Shown: positions 51,078 to 59,865, counted from the first letter of the stretch. The stretch is 64,000 nucleotides of DNA from Sphingomonas sp. DG1-23 (GCF_030730875.1 NZ_JAVAMA010000002.1:62001-126000); one strand, 5' to 3'. Notes: generated by a model not told the origin, from the sequence alone. Translations and numbers: made by a program.

Positions 51078-51409
51078 TCCGCGTCCGCTTCGTCAGTGCC
51101 GACCAGAGCGAGACCTGCGAAGTCGAGGCGGACGAGGGCGCGGTGCTGCTCGAGGTGGCGCAGAATGCCGGCCAGCCGCTGGAAGGCACCTGCGAGGGGC
51201 AGATGTCGTGCTCGACCTGCCACGTCATCGTCGCTGCGGAGGATTTCGCCCGGCTGCCGCGCGCGAGCGAGGAGGAAGAGGACATGCTCGATCTCGCGAT
51301 CGGCGCGACGCGGACCAGCCGGCTCGCCTGTCAGATCGTTCTCGTCGCGGACCTCGACGGACTGACCGTCCGGATGCCGCCCGAGCATCGCGACATGCAG
51401 GGACGTTGA
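51074..51409 (+). CDS. 2Fe-2S ferredoxin (adrenodoxin type)
   Basis: 111 residues with the vertebrate-adrenodoxin-type cysteine set C40-x5-C46-x2-C49-x36-C86 (E-G-T-C-E-G-Q-M-S-C-S-T-C-H and R-L-A-C-Q-I). The ISC-type ferredoxin supplies electrons during Fe-S assembly. Coupled by ATGA to the second desulfurase. No scaffold (IscU) or HscAB genes lie in the window. Confidence 0.95.
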   Translation: MIRVRFVSADQSETCEVEADEGAVLLEVAQNAGQPLEGTCEGQMSCSTCHVIVAAEDFARLPRASEEEEDMLDLAIGATRTSRLACQIVLVADLDGLTVRMPPEHRDMQGR

Positions 51410-51461
51410 CTCGCCAGATCGAGATTTCGGAACGGGCGCTGCGCTGCGTCGTTTCCCTTCC

Positions 51462-51896
51462 GTGCCGAAGCATACGATTCGCCAGACTCTCTATGTGATC
51501 GGCTGCCGTTTCTCGGATGCCGGGGCGAACGTCGCCGGTCATCCGATGGCGCAGATCGCGCTGGTGGTCTTTTGCTTCGCCTGGTTCCTGTTGCCGCTGG
51601 GGCAGGATGCCACGGCGGTACTGACGCTGGTGCTGTCGGTGCTGGCGATCACGCTGACCCAGATGGTACTCAATCAGCAGAAGAGGCACGAGGTCGCGCT
51701 GCACCTCAAGATTGACGAACTCATCCACGCCATGAAGGGCGCGCGCGATGAAGTCATGGGAGTCGAGAGCAAGAGCGAGGCCGAGCTCGAGGCGCTGCGA
51801 ATCACCGGCGACATCGCCGAGGAGGAGCTGGCGCAGCGGCGCGGCAAGAGCGTGGTGACGACCGAGGCCAACGGCGCCAGCCGGCGCGAGCCGTGA
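51462..51896 (+). CDS. Low-affinity iron permease-family protein
   Basis: 144 residues with two membrane helices (about 29-46 and 50-68) followed by Q-M-V-L-N-Q-Q-K-R-H-E-V-A-L-H-L-K and an acidic cytoplasmic tail, the signature of the Fet4-like low-affinity iron permease family (PF04120). Bacterial members are about half the size of the yeast transporter and transport is unproven. GTG start. Its place behind Fe-S genes may be coincidental. Confidence 0.82.
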   Translation: MPKHTIRQTLYVIGCRFSDAGANVAGHPMAQIALVVFCFAWFLLPLGQDATAVLTLVLSVLAITLTQMVLNQQKRHEVALHLKIDELIHAMKGARDEVMGVESKSEAELEALRITGDIAEEELAQRRGKSVVTTEANGASRREP

Positions 51897-51984
51897 CGGC
51901 CAGCGCGGTCACGCCCCCATACGGCCCGATCGAGACCAATCGAGATCGGTACTGCAGTTACAGAATACCCGTTAGTGAGGCGCG

Positions 51985-52893
51985 ATGAAAGTCGCCCGGA
52001 CAGACGCGCTTCTGATCTCCTACGTCGAACTCGGCGCGCCGGATGGCTGGCCAGTCATATTGTCACATGGCTTTCCTTATGACGTTCACGCGTATGACGA
52101 TGTCGCGCCGGCTCTCGCCGCTGCGGGGGCGAGAGTAATCATTCCCTATTTACGGGGCTTCGGACCTACCCGCTTCCGAAGCGCCGACACCATGCGTTCC
52201 GGCCAGCAAGCGGCGCTCGGCTCGGATCTGATCGGTCTGCTGGACGGCTTGGGTATCGATCGCGCCGTTCTCGCCGGATACGATTGGGGCGGCCTCGCAT
52301 CCTGCGTCGCGACGGCGCTATGGCCCGCGCGCGTCCAAGGGCTCGTATCGCTTGCCGGCTATGATGTGATCGATGTCGAGCGCATGGCGCATCCCTTCAC
52401 GCCGAGCCTCGAAGCCGTGATGTGGTATCAACATCTGTTCCAGACCGAGCGAGGGAGGGGGTGCCTCGCCTCGAACCGGCGTGAGTTGTGCAGACTCCTG
52501 TGGCGGCAATGGTCTCCCAACTGGCGCTTCGACGATGCCACGTTCGAGAGAACCGCGTCGTCCTTCGACAATCCCGATTTCGTCGACGTCGTGATACATT
52601 CCTATCGGTTCGATTTCGGGTTGGCTGCCGGCGACCCCGCCTTTGACGCACTGGAGCGTAGATTGCGGACCAGACCGCAAATCGTGGTTCCGGCGGTGAC
52701 GCTGGATGGCGCGGACGATCCGCTGAAGCCGGGAGGGACGGCGAATCATGCCGCGATGTTCGCGGGCTTCCACGACCATCGCACGATCGATTCGGGCCAC
52801 AATCTCCCGCAGGAGAACCCAAATGCCTTCGTCGACGCCATTCGCACAGTGCATCAAATCGCGTCGCATGGCGATTTCGCCGCCCGAGGCTGA
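51985..52893 (+). CDS. Alpha/beta-hydrolase (epoxide hydrolase/haloalkane dehalogenase-like)
   Basis: 302 residues. Oxyanion H-G motif in L-S-H-G-F-P, nucleophile elbow A-G-Y-D-W-G-G with an Asp nucleophile, D-G-A-D-D-P acid region and D-S-G-H-N-L-P-Q-E catalytic His. The Asp nucleophile points to epoxide hydrolase or dehalogenase chemistry rather than ester hydrolysis. The cap lies between about residues 140 and 220. Monocistronic; the 88-base upstream gap has a weak RBS (GAGGCG). Confidence 0.85.
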   Translation: MKVARTDALLISYVELGAPDGWPVILSHGFPYDVHAYDDVAPALAAAGARVIIPYLRGFGPTRFRSADTMRSGQQAALGSDLIGLLDGLGIDRAVLAGYDWGGLASCVATALWPARVQGLVSLAGYDVIDVERMAHPFTPSLEAVMWYQHLFQTERGRGCLASNRRELCRLLWRQWSPNWRFDDATFERTASSFDNPDFVDVVIHSYRFDFGLAAGDPAFDALERRLRTRPQIVVPAVTLDGADDPLKPGGTANHAAMFAGFHDHRTIDSGHNLPQENPNAFVDAIRTVHQIASHGDFAARG

Positions 52894-52981
52894 ACGGCCG
52901 CGTGGTGTCGTTGCGGAACCTATGCCCCGTTTCGGAATTGCAACGGATGCAGGGTTGATCCTCGATCGGGAGAACAAGAGC

Positions 52982-53263
52982 ATGAAGATACTCACGCTTG
53001 TCGCAGCGGCCGCCGCGGCGGTGCTGGCGGTGCCCGCTGCGTCCGCCAGCGCGGCCACGACGCCCGCCACCATCACGGCTGCGGCCTTTGCCGCGAGCGC
53101 CGCTACCGCGCTTCCGCAGGATGGACGCCGCTGGGAGCGTCGCGAGCGCCGCATCGAGCGCCGCCGCCATCATCGGCGTGCATATTATCGCAGCGTCTGC
53201 ACGCGCAAATGGCGCAACGGGCATCGCACCCGCGTGTGCCGCAGGGTTCGCTACTATCGCTGA
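52982..53263 (+). CDS. Small secreted Arg-rich protein
   Basis: 93 residues: signal peptide (about 1-24, A-A-S-A-S-A), an Ala/Thr stretch, then a strongly basic tail with R-R-x-R and H-H-R-R clusters and two Cys in the last 25 residues. Such small basic periplasmic proteins are common in sphingomonads; function unknown. Followed by a hairpin terminator. Confidence 0.7.
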   Translation: MKILTLVAAAAAAVLAVPAASASAATTPATITAAAFAASAATALPQDGRRWERRERRIERRRHHRRAYYRSVCTRKWRNGHRTRVCRRVRYYR

Positions 53264-53279
53264 GGCATCCACTCTTCGG

Positions 53280-53312
53280 GGGCGGGAGCGCGTAAATCGG
53301 GCGCTCCCGCCC
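53280..53312 (+). terminator. Hairpin terminator after small Arg-rich gene
   Basis: GGGCGGGAGCGC and GCGCTCCCGCCC form a perfect 12-bp stem with a nine-base A/T-containing loop, followed by TTG only. It stands 17 bases past the stop and isolates the SRP RNA from upstream transcription. Confidence 0.78.
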
Positions 53313-53346
53313 TTGCCTCGCGGCGGTAGTTCGCCCATATGCGCCG

Positions 53347-53439
53347 CGGGAGTCGGGCGGACGATGCCGTCGCCAACCCGGTCAGATCCGGAAGGAAGCA
53401 GCCGCAACGATTTCGTATCGGGTCGTTCCGGCTCCCACC
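53347..53439 (+). ncRNA. ffs: Small signal recognition particle RNA (4.5S type)
   Basis: Contains the nearly invariant domain IV core GGTCAGATCCGGAAGGAAGC (about 53380-53399), which binds Ffh. The flanks pair: GGGAGTCGG at the 5' end with CCGGCTCCC near the 3' end, giving a rod-shaped RNA of about 90-95 nucleotides. Exact ends are estimated from the pairing. It lies upstream of dnaX-ybaB, a frequent arrangement. Confidence 0.93.
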
Positions 53440-53492
53440 TAAGCCTTTGCCAAATGCCCTGAAGCTGGCACATCGTCCCCGGGGGGACGGGC

Positions 53493-54128
53493 ATGAGCGA
53501 ATTCGAATTCTTCTTCACCTTGTTCGGGTTGCTGCTCGGCCTGACCCTGGCCGAGATCGCACTCAAATTCACCGACGCGATCGCCGCGCGCGATTCCGTG
53601 AAGCTGGGCGTGCTGACGCCGATGCTGGCGATATTCGTGCTGCTCGATCTCGCCAGTTACTGGATGTGGACGTGGTCGGTGCGCGAGTTGATCCACATCG
53701 ACTGGCCGACCATGTTCGCCGCGCTGGTCGTCGCGCTGGCCTATTTCTTCGCCGCGGCCAGCGTGTTCCCGCGCCGGGAGGGCGTCTGGCCGGCGCTCGA
53801 CGATTATTATTTCAAGCAGAAGCGCCTCGTCGTGACAGGTGTCGTCCTCGCCAATCTTCCGGGACTGCTGTTGCAGCTGTCTATCCTGCTTCCTGGATGG
53901 AACGACCTGTGGTTCTTCGTCTGGCAGGGCATGTATTGGACCCCGCTGTTGCTGTTGCTGTTCATCCGGTCGCGCCGCGCCAACATTCTCCTGCTCGCTT
54001 TCCTGCTGCTGCAATATCTGCTCGTCGCGACCAATGCCTTGCCCAATTCGCAATGGGGCAATTCGGTCGGCCTGAACGGCGAAGCCGCACGCGCGGCTTC
54101 GACAAAGGCCGTCGGCGCGCCTAGATAG
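53493..54128 (+). CDS. Hypothetical multi-span membrane protein
   Basis: 211 residues with about five or six hydrophobic segments (near 5-23, 42-62, 72-90, 112-132, 140-158 and 163-178) and a polar Ala/Ser tail. No family recognised. It sits between the SRP RNA and dnaX on the same strand, only eight bases before dnaX, and is probably co-transcribed. Confidence 0.72.
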   Translation: MSEFEFFFTLFGLLLGLTLAEIALKFTDAIAARDSVKLGVLTPMLAIFVLLDLASYWMWTWSVRELIHIDWPTMFAALVVALAYFFAAASVFPRREGVWPALDDYYFKQKRLVVTGVVLANLPGLLLQLSILLPGWNDLWFFVWQGMYWTPLLLLLFIRSRRANILLLAFLLLQYLLVATNALPNSQWGNSVGLNGEAARAASTKAVGAPR

Positions 54129-54136
54129 TTCCCGAT

Positions 54137-55750
54137 ATGTCCGATTCCCTCCTTGGCCTCGACGAACCGCCTCAGCCCAGGCAGGAGGCGTATCGCGTCC
54201 TTGCGCGCAAATACCGGCCGCAGACCTTTTCCGAGCTGATCGGGCAGGATGCGATGGTCACCACCTTGGGCAATGCGATCAAGCGCGATCGGCTGGCGCA
54301 TGCCTTCCTGCTCACCGGGGTTCGCGGAGTCGGCAAGACCTCGACCGCGCGGCTGATCGCCAAGGCGCTCAACTGCGTCGGGCCGGACGGGCAGGGTGGA
54401 CCGACGATCGATCCGTGCGGTGTCTGCGAGCCGTGCCGGGCGATCGCCGAGGGGCGCCATATCGACGTGATCGAGATGGACGCCGCCAGCCATACCGGCA
54501 TCGACGATATCCGCGAGATCATCGAGGCGTCGCGCTATTCGGCGGTGTCGGCGCGCTACAAGATCTACATCATCGACGAAGTCCACATGCTCTCCAAGGC
54601 CGCGTTCAACGGCCTGCTCAAGACGCTCGAAGAGCCGCCGGCGCATGTGAAGTTCCTGTTCGCCACCACCGAGGTGAACAAGGTTCCGGTGACGGTGCTG
54701 TCGCGGTGCCAGCGCTTCGATCTGCGGCGGATTCCGGCGGAGATGCTCGCGGGGCATTTCGCGCGCGTGTCGGAGGCGGAGGGCGTCGAGGCCGAGCCCG
54801 AGGCGCTGTCGCTGATCGCGCGCGCGGCCGAGGGTTCGGCGCGCGACGGGCTTTCGATTCTCGATCAGGCGATCGCGCACGCCGGACTCGAAGGCGGCGG
54901 GGTGCGTGCCGAAGCGGTGCGCCAGATGCTCGGATTGTCGGACCGGGGCGCGATCCGCGCGCTGTTCGGGCTGCTGCTCGCCGGCGACGCGCCGGGCGCG
55001 CTGGCGGCGTTGCGCGGGCAATATGATCTCGGCGTCGATCCGCAGGCGGTGCTGCGCACCCTGCTGGAGACCGTTCACGGAGTGACCCTGGCCAAATTGG
55101 GCAGCGATGCTACCGCCGGCCAATCGGCCGAGGAGGCGAAAGCGCTCGAGGATTGGGCGGCGGGGCTGTCCTTTCCGGCGCTGCACCGGCTGTGGCAATT
55201 GCTGCTGCGCGGGCATGACGAAGTCGCCAAGGCGGCGCTGCCGATCGAGGCGTGCGAAATGGCGCTGCTGCGGGTGATCCACGCCTCGCAGCTTCCCGAT
55301 CCGGGCGAGCTGGCGCGGCAAATCGCCAATGGCAGCGTGAGCGTTTCCGCGCCGCCGGGCGCGCCTGCGGCGTCGGCGATGCCGGCCAATATGGGCGAGC
55401 TGGTGACGCATCTCGAGACCAGCAAGCGCTTCCAGCTGGCGCAGCAGGTGCGCGATTACCTGCGGCCGGTGCGGTTCGATGGCTCCGAATTCGAGTTCGG
55501 CGCGGCGCGCGAGCTGCCGCAGGACTTTATCCGCGAGTTGGGCGCGGCGTTGCGCGAATCGACCGGGGTCAATTGGCGTCTGACATGCGTTGAGACCGCA
55601 GCCGCGCCGACGCTGCGCGAGGCAGCAGCGGCAAACGAGGCCGCCGAACGCGCGGCGGTGCTCGCCTCGCCGGTGGTCGCCGCAGCGATCGAAGCTTTCC
55701 CCGAAGCCGAGCTGATCGGCTGGACCAAAATACGGAGTAATCAGGCATGA
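54137..55750 (+). CDS. dnaX: DNA polymerase III subunit gamma/tau
   Basis: 537 residues. Opening Y-R-V-L-A-R-K-Y-R-P-Q-T-F, Walker A G-V-R-G-V-G-K-T (61-68), zinc-binding Cys80, 94, 97, 100 (P-C-G-V-C-E-P-C), Walker B I-I-D-E-V-H-M-L, sensor 1 F-A-T-T-E and an SRC motif. The C-terminal tau part (after about 370) is short compared with E. coli tau (643). It loads the clamp at the replication fork. Coupled by ATGA to ybaB. Confidence 0.96.
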   Translation: MSDSLLGLDEPPQPRQEAYRVLARKYRPQTFSELIGQDAMVTTLGNAIKRDRLAHAFLLTGVRGVGKTSTARLIAKALNCVGPDGQGGPTIDPCGVCEPCRAIAEGRHIDVIEMDAASHTGIDDIREIIEASRYSAVSARYKIYIIDEVHMLSKAAFNGLLKTLEEPPAHVKFLFATTEVNKVPVTVLSRCQRFDLRRIPAEMLAGHFARVSEAEGVEAEPEALSLIARAAEGSARDGLSILDQAIAHAGLEGGGVRAEAVRQMLGLSDRGAIRALFGLLLAGDAPGALAALRGQYDLGVDPQAVLRTLLETVHGVTLAKLGSDATAGQSAEEAKALEDWAAGLSFPALHRLWQLLLRGHDEVAKAALPIEACEMALLRVIHASQLPDPGELARQIANGSVSVSAPPGAPAASAMPANMGELVTHLETSKRFQLAQQVRDYLRPVRFDGSEFEFGAARELPQDFIRELGAALRESTGVNWRLTCVETAAAPTLREAAAANEAAERAAVLASPVVAAAIEAFPEAELIGWTKIRSNQA

Positions 55751-56070
55751 AGAGCCTCGAAGACATCATGGCCATGGCGCAGAACGTCCAGGCCGAGCTC
55801 ACCAAGGCGCAGGCCAGCCTCGACGCGATCGAGGTCGAGGGCGCGTCGGGCGGCGGACTGGTCAAGGTCAGGGCGAGCGCGAAGGGCCGGATCATCGGCG
55901 TCGACATCGACGAATCTTTGCTCGCGCCTTCCGAGAAGGGCATGCTCGAGGATCTCGTCGCGGCGGCGTTCAACGATGCGCGGGCCAAGGCCGACACCGT
56001 GTCGCAGGCCGAAATGTCCAAGATGAGCAGCGGGTTGCCGCTGCCGCCGGGCTTCAAGCTGCCCTTCTGA
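55747..56070 (+). CDS. YbaB/EbfC nucleoid-associated protein
   Basis: 107 residues, the normal size. Opening helical hairpin with M-A-Q-N-V-Q-A-E-L-T-K-A-Q, then V-E-G-A-S-G-G-G-L-V-K-V and D-L-V-A-A-A-F-N-D-A, ending P-L-P-P-G-F-K-L-P-F as in the family. It binds DNA as a dimer. In many genomes recR follows; here it does not. Confidence 0.93.
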   Translation: MKSLEDIMAMAQNVQAELTKAQASLDAIEVEGASGGGLVKVRASAKGRIIGVDIDESLLAPSEKGMLEDLVAAAFNDARAKADTVSQAEMSKMSSGLPLPPGFKLPF

Positions 56071-56145
56071 TCCGGATCAGGGTTAACGCGGAACCATCCT
56101 CGCCGCTCCTCGGTTGCTGCCGCACACAATCGAGGAGTGGAATCC

Positions 56146-56436
56146 ATGGTCGATCGAATCGTTGAGCGTACCGACGGCGTGACCGCCGAGCGCGTCACCG
56201 AGACCGATAGCGGGTCGAACACGGTCGTCGTCGAGCGGCGCGGCGGGGGCGGCGCAGGGCTGTTGATCGGGCTGGCGGTGCTGATCCTCGTCGTGGTCGG
56301 CGCGCTGTATCTGATCAATCAGAACAGTCGCGAGAATATCAAGACCGACGCAGTGACCGATGCCGCCAAGAGCGTCGGCGATGCTGCGAAGGACGTTGGC
56401 GGTGCCGCGAAGGATGCCGCGAAGAAGGTAGAATAA
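56146..56436 (+). CDS. Small membrane-anchored protein with charged helical tail
   Basis: 96 residues from ATG 56146 after GAGGAG. Polar N-terminus, Gly-rich linker, one membrane helix (about 44-63), then a helical tail with repeated D-A-A-K-D-V-G-G-A-A-K-D units. The tail resembles late-embryogenesis-abundant-like repeats. Unknown function, convergent with mtgA with no spacer. Confidence 0.7.
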   Translation: MVDRIVERTDGVTAERVTETDSGSNTVVVERRGGGGAGLLIGLAVLILVVVGALYLINQNSRENIKTDAVTDAAKSVGDAAKDVGGAAKDAAKKVE

Positions 56437-57216
56437 TCAGCGCAGGCAGGCGTCGAGCCCGCCGCCGCGCACGACGGTGATCCGCCGATTGATCGAATTG
56501 CCATAGCGCCGCGTGAAGCCCCTCGGGTCGATCGCGGCGCGTTTCTTTGGCAGCGGCAGCACCGCGGCGATCAAGGCGGCTTCGCGCTGGGACAGGCGCG
56601 AGGCGTCGTGCTTGAAATAGCGCATCGCGCCGGCATTGACCCCGTAGGTGCCGATCCCGGTCTCGGCGACGTTGAGATAGACCTCCATGATCCGGCGCTT
56701 GCCCCAGATATTCTCGATGAGCAGCGTGAAATAGGCCTCGAGGCCTTTGCGGAAATAGCCGCCGCCTTGCCACAGGAAAACGTTCTTGGCGGTCTGCTGG
56801 CTGATCGTCGATCCGCCGCGGATACGCTTCTTGCCGGTGGCGTTGCGCGCCGCGGCGGCGGCGATCGCCTTGTAGTCGAAGCCATTATGCGCGCAGAAGC
56901 GCCCGTCCTCCGCGGCGATCGCGGCGCGCGCCATGCTCGGGTCGATCCGGTCGAGACTCATCCAGCTTTTGGTGACGCCGTGGCCGCCGACCACGTCGCC
57001 GATCATCGTGAAGGTGATCGGCGGGTTGATGAAGCGCAGCGCCGCGACCCAGAGGACCGAACCGAGGAAGAAGATCAGGATCGCCTTGACGATCCAGCCG
57101 AGCAGCCGGCGCTTGAACGATTTGCGTCGACGCGGCGGCACAGGCTCCGGCGCGTCGATGCGCGTCGTCACCTGCGGCGCGGGTTCCCGGATCGGATCGT
57201 AACGTTCATCGCCCAT
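56437..57216 (-). CDS. mtgA: Monofunctional biosynthetic peptidoglycan transglycosylase
   Basis: 259 residues. One membrane helix (about 39-60), then a GT51 domain with catalytic Glu in A-A-E-D-G-R-F (103-107), G-G-S-T-I-S-Q-Q-T-A-K-N-V-F-L-W and second Glu region K-R-R-I-M-E-V-Y-L-N-V-A-E. It polymerises lipid II without a transpeptidase domain. ATG 57216 is chosen; 17 more residues are possible upstream. Confidence 0.94.
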   Translation of the reverse strand: MGDERYDPIREPAPQVTTRIDAPEPVPPRRRKSFKRRLLGWIVKAILIFFLGSVLWVAALRFINPPITFTMIGDVVGGHGVTKSWMSLDRIDPSMARAAIAAEDGRFCAHNGFDYKAIAAAAARNATGKKRIRGGSTISQQTAKNVFLWQGGGYFRKGLEAYFTLLIENIWGKRRIMEVYLNVAETGIGTYGVNAGAMRYFKHDASRLSQREAALIAAVLPLPKKRAAIDPRGFTRRYGNSINRRITVVRGGGLDACLR

Positions 57217-57263
57217 AGGGGCACGATTGGCGGCGCCGGTCGCGCAACGCAACCGCTTCGTCG

Positions 57264-58169
57264 TCAATAGGCCGCGAGCAGCCGCTTCTCGCCGGCGAGC
57301 CGCATCATCGCCTTTTGCAGCTTCTCGAAGGCGCGGACCTCGATCTGGCGGACGCGTTCACGGCTGACGCCATAGACCTGCGAGAGCTCCTCGAGCGTCT
57401 TGGGATCGTCGGTCAGACGACGCTCGGTGAGGATGTGCTTCTCGCGTTCGTTGAGATCGTCCATCGCATCGACGAGCATCTCGTGGCGGACGTCCGCCTC
57501 CTGCGCCTCGGCGACCGCCTCGTCCTGAAGCTGGCTGTCGTCCTGCAGCCAATCCTGCCACTGGCCCTCGCCGTCCTCGCGCATCGGCACGTTGAGCGAG
57601 GTATCTCCGCCCATCGCCATGCGGCGGTTCATCGACGTGACCTCTTCCTCGGTCACGCCGAGATCGGTGGCGATCTTGGCGAGATGCTCGGGCGAGAGGT
57701 CGCCATCCTCGAACGCGTCGAGCTTGGCCTTCATCCGGCGCAGGTTGAAGAACAATTTCTTCTGCGCCGCGGTGGTGCCCATCTTCACGAGGCTCCACGA
57801 GCGCAGGATGAATTCCTGGATCGACGCGCGGATCCACCACATCGCATAGGTCGCCAGGCGGAAGCCGCGATCGGCCTCGAACTTCTTCACGCCCTGCATC
57901 AGGCCGATATTGCCTTCCGAGATCAGCTCGGAGACGGGCAGGCCGTAGCCGCGATAGCCCATGGCGATCTTGGCCACGAGTCGCAGGTGCGACGTGACCA
58001 GCTGCGCCGCCGCATCGGCGTCGCCATGCTCCTCGAAGCGCTTGGCGAGCATATATTCCTGCTCGGGCGCGAGGATCGGAAACTTCTTGATCTCGGACAG
58101 ATAGCGGTTGAGGCTCGCCTCTCCGCCGAGCGCAGGAATCGTCGCGGGGACGTTGCTGCCATTTGCCAT
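57264..58169 (-). CDS. rpoH: RNA polymerase heat-shock sigma factor RpoH (sigma-32)
   Basis: 301 residues. Region 2 core Y-A-M-W-W-I-R-A-S-I-Q-E-F-I-L-R-S-W-S-L-V-K is followed by the RpoH box Q-K-K-L-F-F-N-L-R, which separates RpoH from RpoD. Region 4 HTH reads T-L-E-E-L-S-Q-V-Y-G-V-S-R-E-R-V-R-Q-I-E. ATG 58169 follows GGAG. A stem-loop lies in the 51-base space to rluD, upstream on the same strand. Confidence 0.96.
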   Translation of the reverse strand: MANGSNVPATIPALGGEASLNRYLSEIKKFPILAPEQEYMLAKRFEEHGDADAAAQLVTSHLRLVAKIAMGYRGYGLPVSELISEGNIGLMQGVKKFEADRGFRLATYAMWWIRASIQEFILRSWSLVKMGTTAAQKKLFFNLRRMKAKLDAFEDGDLSPEHLAKIATDLGVTEEEVTSMNRRMAMGGDTSLNVPMREDGEGQWQDWLQDDSQLQDEAVAEAQEADVRHEMLVDAMDDLNEREKHILTERRLTDDPKTLEELSQVYGVSRERVRQIEVRAFEKLQKAMMRLAGEKRLLAAY

Positions 58170-58188
58170 GATCAATCTCCCTTCACTG

Positions 58189-58213
58189 GGCGCAATACCG
58201 CATGGGTTGCGCC
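58189..58213 (-). other. Stem-loop in the rluD-rpoH intergenic region
   Basis: On the minus strand GGCGCAA and TTGCGCC form a perfect 7-bp stem with an 11-base loop. It ends 19 bases before the rpoH start and contains no T-run. It could be an rluD terminator or part of the rpoH 5' leader. RpoH translation is temperature-controlled by leader/coding structure in some bacteria; no such role is shown here. Confidence 0.5.
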
Positions 58214-58220
58214 ACGAAAA

Positions 58221-59174
58221 TCATACGATGAGCTTATTGAACAGTTCCTGCATATCCGCAGGCATTTCGCTATCGAATGCCAAAGCGTGGCTTTTCACGG
58301 GGTGAATGAACCCCAGATGAGCCGCATGCAAGGCCTGTCGCCGGAAATCCAGCGTTGCCAAAAGTGCACGATGCGTCGCCCGCGTGCTACCATAGACCGG
58401 GTCTCCGAGCAACGGATGACCGATCGAAGCCATATGGACGCGGACCTGATGCGTGCGTCCGGTTTCGAGCCGGCATTCGACCAGCGACGCCTCCCGAAGT
58501 CGTCGAATTTGTCGCCAATGCGTGATCGCGTGCTTGCCCTGACCTTCGCGGACGATCGCCATCTTCTTGCGATTGGTCGACGAACGTCCGAGCCGTGCGT
58601 CGATGGTACCTTCGCCTGCCTTGACCGTGCCGGCGACGATCGCCTTGTAGCGCCGATCGATGCTGTGCGCCTTGAACTGGCGCGCCAGCCCCTCATGCGC
58701 ACGATCGGTCTTGGCGGCGACCATCAGCCCCGAAGTATCCTTGTCGATCCGGTGGACGATCCCCGGCCGGGCGACGCCACCAATCCCCGAGAGCTGCCCC
58801 GCGCAATGGTGGAGCAAGGCGTTGACGAGCGTGCCGTCGAGATTGCCTGCGGCGGGATGAACGACGAGCCCGGCGGGCTTGTCGATCACGATCAGATACT
58901 CGTCCTCGAACACGACCTCGAGCGCGATGTCCTGCGCTTCGTTGTGCGCGGGCGTGGGATCGGGGACCGCGATGCTGAACAATGCGCCGCCCGGCGCCTT
59001 CTTCGCCGGATCGCGGGCCAGGCCGTCGGGTCCGGTCACCGCACCGCTCGCGATCAGCGCCTTGAGCCGCTCGCGCGAAAGCGTGGGAATCGCATCGGCA
59101 AGCGCACGGTCGAGCCGCCAGCCATCCGCGGCATCGGCAATCCGCGCTTCGAGTGTAGTAACCCCCCGTTCCAT
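58221..59174 (-). CDS. rluD: 23S rRNA pseudouridine synthase, RluD type
   Basis: 317 residues with an N-terminal S4 domain (R-L-D-R-A-L-A-D-A-I-P-T-L-S-R-E-R-L-K) and the RluA-family catalytic motif H-R-I-D-K-D-T-S-G with Asp144. Further motifs are D-K-P-A-G-L-V-V-H-P and G-R-T-H-Q-V-R-V-H. The family modifies helix 69 of 23S rRNA. Divergent from the JAMM gene across 13 bases. Confidence 0.93.
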   Translation of the reverse strand: MERGVTTLEARIADAADGWRLDRALADAIPTLSRERLKALIASGAVTGPDGLARDPAKKAPGGALFSIAVPDPTPAHNEAQDIALEVVFEDEYLIVIDKPAGLVVHPAAGNLDGTLVNALLHHCAGQLSGIGGVARPGIVHRIDKDTSGLMVAAKTDRAHEGLARQFKAHSIDRRYKAIVAGTVKAGEGTIDARLGRSSTNRKKMAIVREGQGKHAITHWRQIRRLREASLVECRLETGRTHQVRVHMASIGHPLLGDPVYGSTRATHRALLATLDFRRQALHAAHLGFIHPVKSHALAFDSEMPADMQELFNKLIV

Positions 59175-59187
59175 TCTGTACGCCTAG

Positions 59188-59595
59188 ATGGGAATGGCGA
59201 CGCGGGTTTCAAGATCTGTACTGATCGGTACGCGGCAGATTTCCGCCGATTGCGCGCCGCGCGAGGCGTGCGGATTGCTGTTCGGAACGGCGCACGCGAT
59301 CACTGCGATGCAAGCGGTTGAGAATGTGGCCGAAGATCCCGAGCTGCGGTTCGAGATCGACCCGGCGGCCCTGTTCGCCGCGCTGCGGGCGGAGCGGGCA
59401 GGCGGTCCCAACATCGTCGGATATTGGCATTCGCATCCGGGCGGCGATGCGACGCCATCGGCGACCGACGCGGCGATGGCGGCGCCGGATGGCAGGCTGT
59501 GGCTGATCGTTGCGGGGGAGGCGGCGACCTTGTGGCGCGCGGTCGAAGCGGGGGCGGTGCATGGGCGGTTCGATGCGGTGGAGATTGTCGAGTAA
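59188..59595 (+). CDS. JAMM/M67-family metalloprotease domain protein
   Basis: 135 residues, a minimal JAB domain with a complete zinc site: Glu26 (P-R-E-A-C-G), H81-S-H83-P, Ser91 and Asp94 (H-x-H-P-x6-S-x2-D). Bacterial members cleave ubiquitin-like or sulfur-carrier proteins, or deconjugate cysteine adducts. No ubiquitin-like or ThiS/MoaD gene is adjacent. ATG 59188 or 59194. Confidence 0.87.
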   Translation: MGMATRVSRSVLIGTRQISADCAPREACGLLFGTAHAITAMQAVENVAEDPELRFEIDPAALFAALRAERAGGPNIVGYWHSHPGGDATPSATDAAMAAPDGRLWLIVAGEAATLWRAVEAGAVHGRFDAVEIVE

Positions 59596-59601
59596 TCTGC
59601 T

Positions 59602-59737
59602 CCTCTCCCTGGTTGCAGAGAGGTGCTGGGGGTTGGGGCTGCGCGCCTCAAGACACTTCGCCTGGCACCGAAGCGTCCGGCAGGGCATCTAGCCCCGCCG
59701 ACGCTCCCCACCCTGACCCCTCCCTTGCAGGGAGGGG
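59602..59737. repeat. Intergenic hairpin repeat pair after the JAMM gene
   Basis: CCTCTC-N10-GAGAGG at 59602-59623 and CCCCTCCC-TTGCA-GGGAGGGG at 59717-59737, with a GC-rich middle. It resembles the hairpin pair at 45279-45372 and fills most of the 270-base gap between genes. I see no gene in the gap. Confidence 0.65.
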
Positions 59738-59865
59738 GATCTGTCGGGGCCGGACGATCGTGGGCTTCAAAAAAATAATTTTCCCAGGCTGTCGAATCTC
59801 GCGAAGCTGGTTCGTCGTCAGGGTACGAGCCGGAACGGGTTCCGCTCGAGGACAGGAGACGATCG

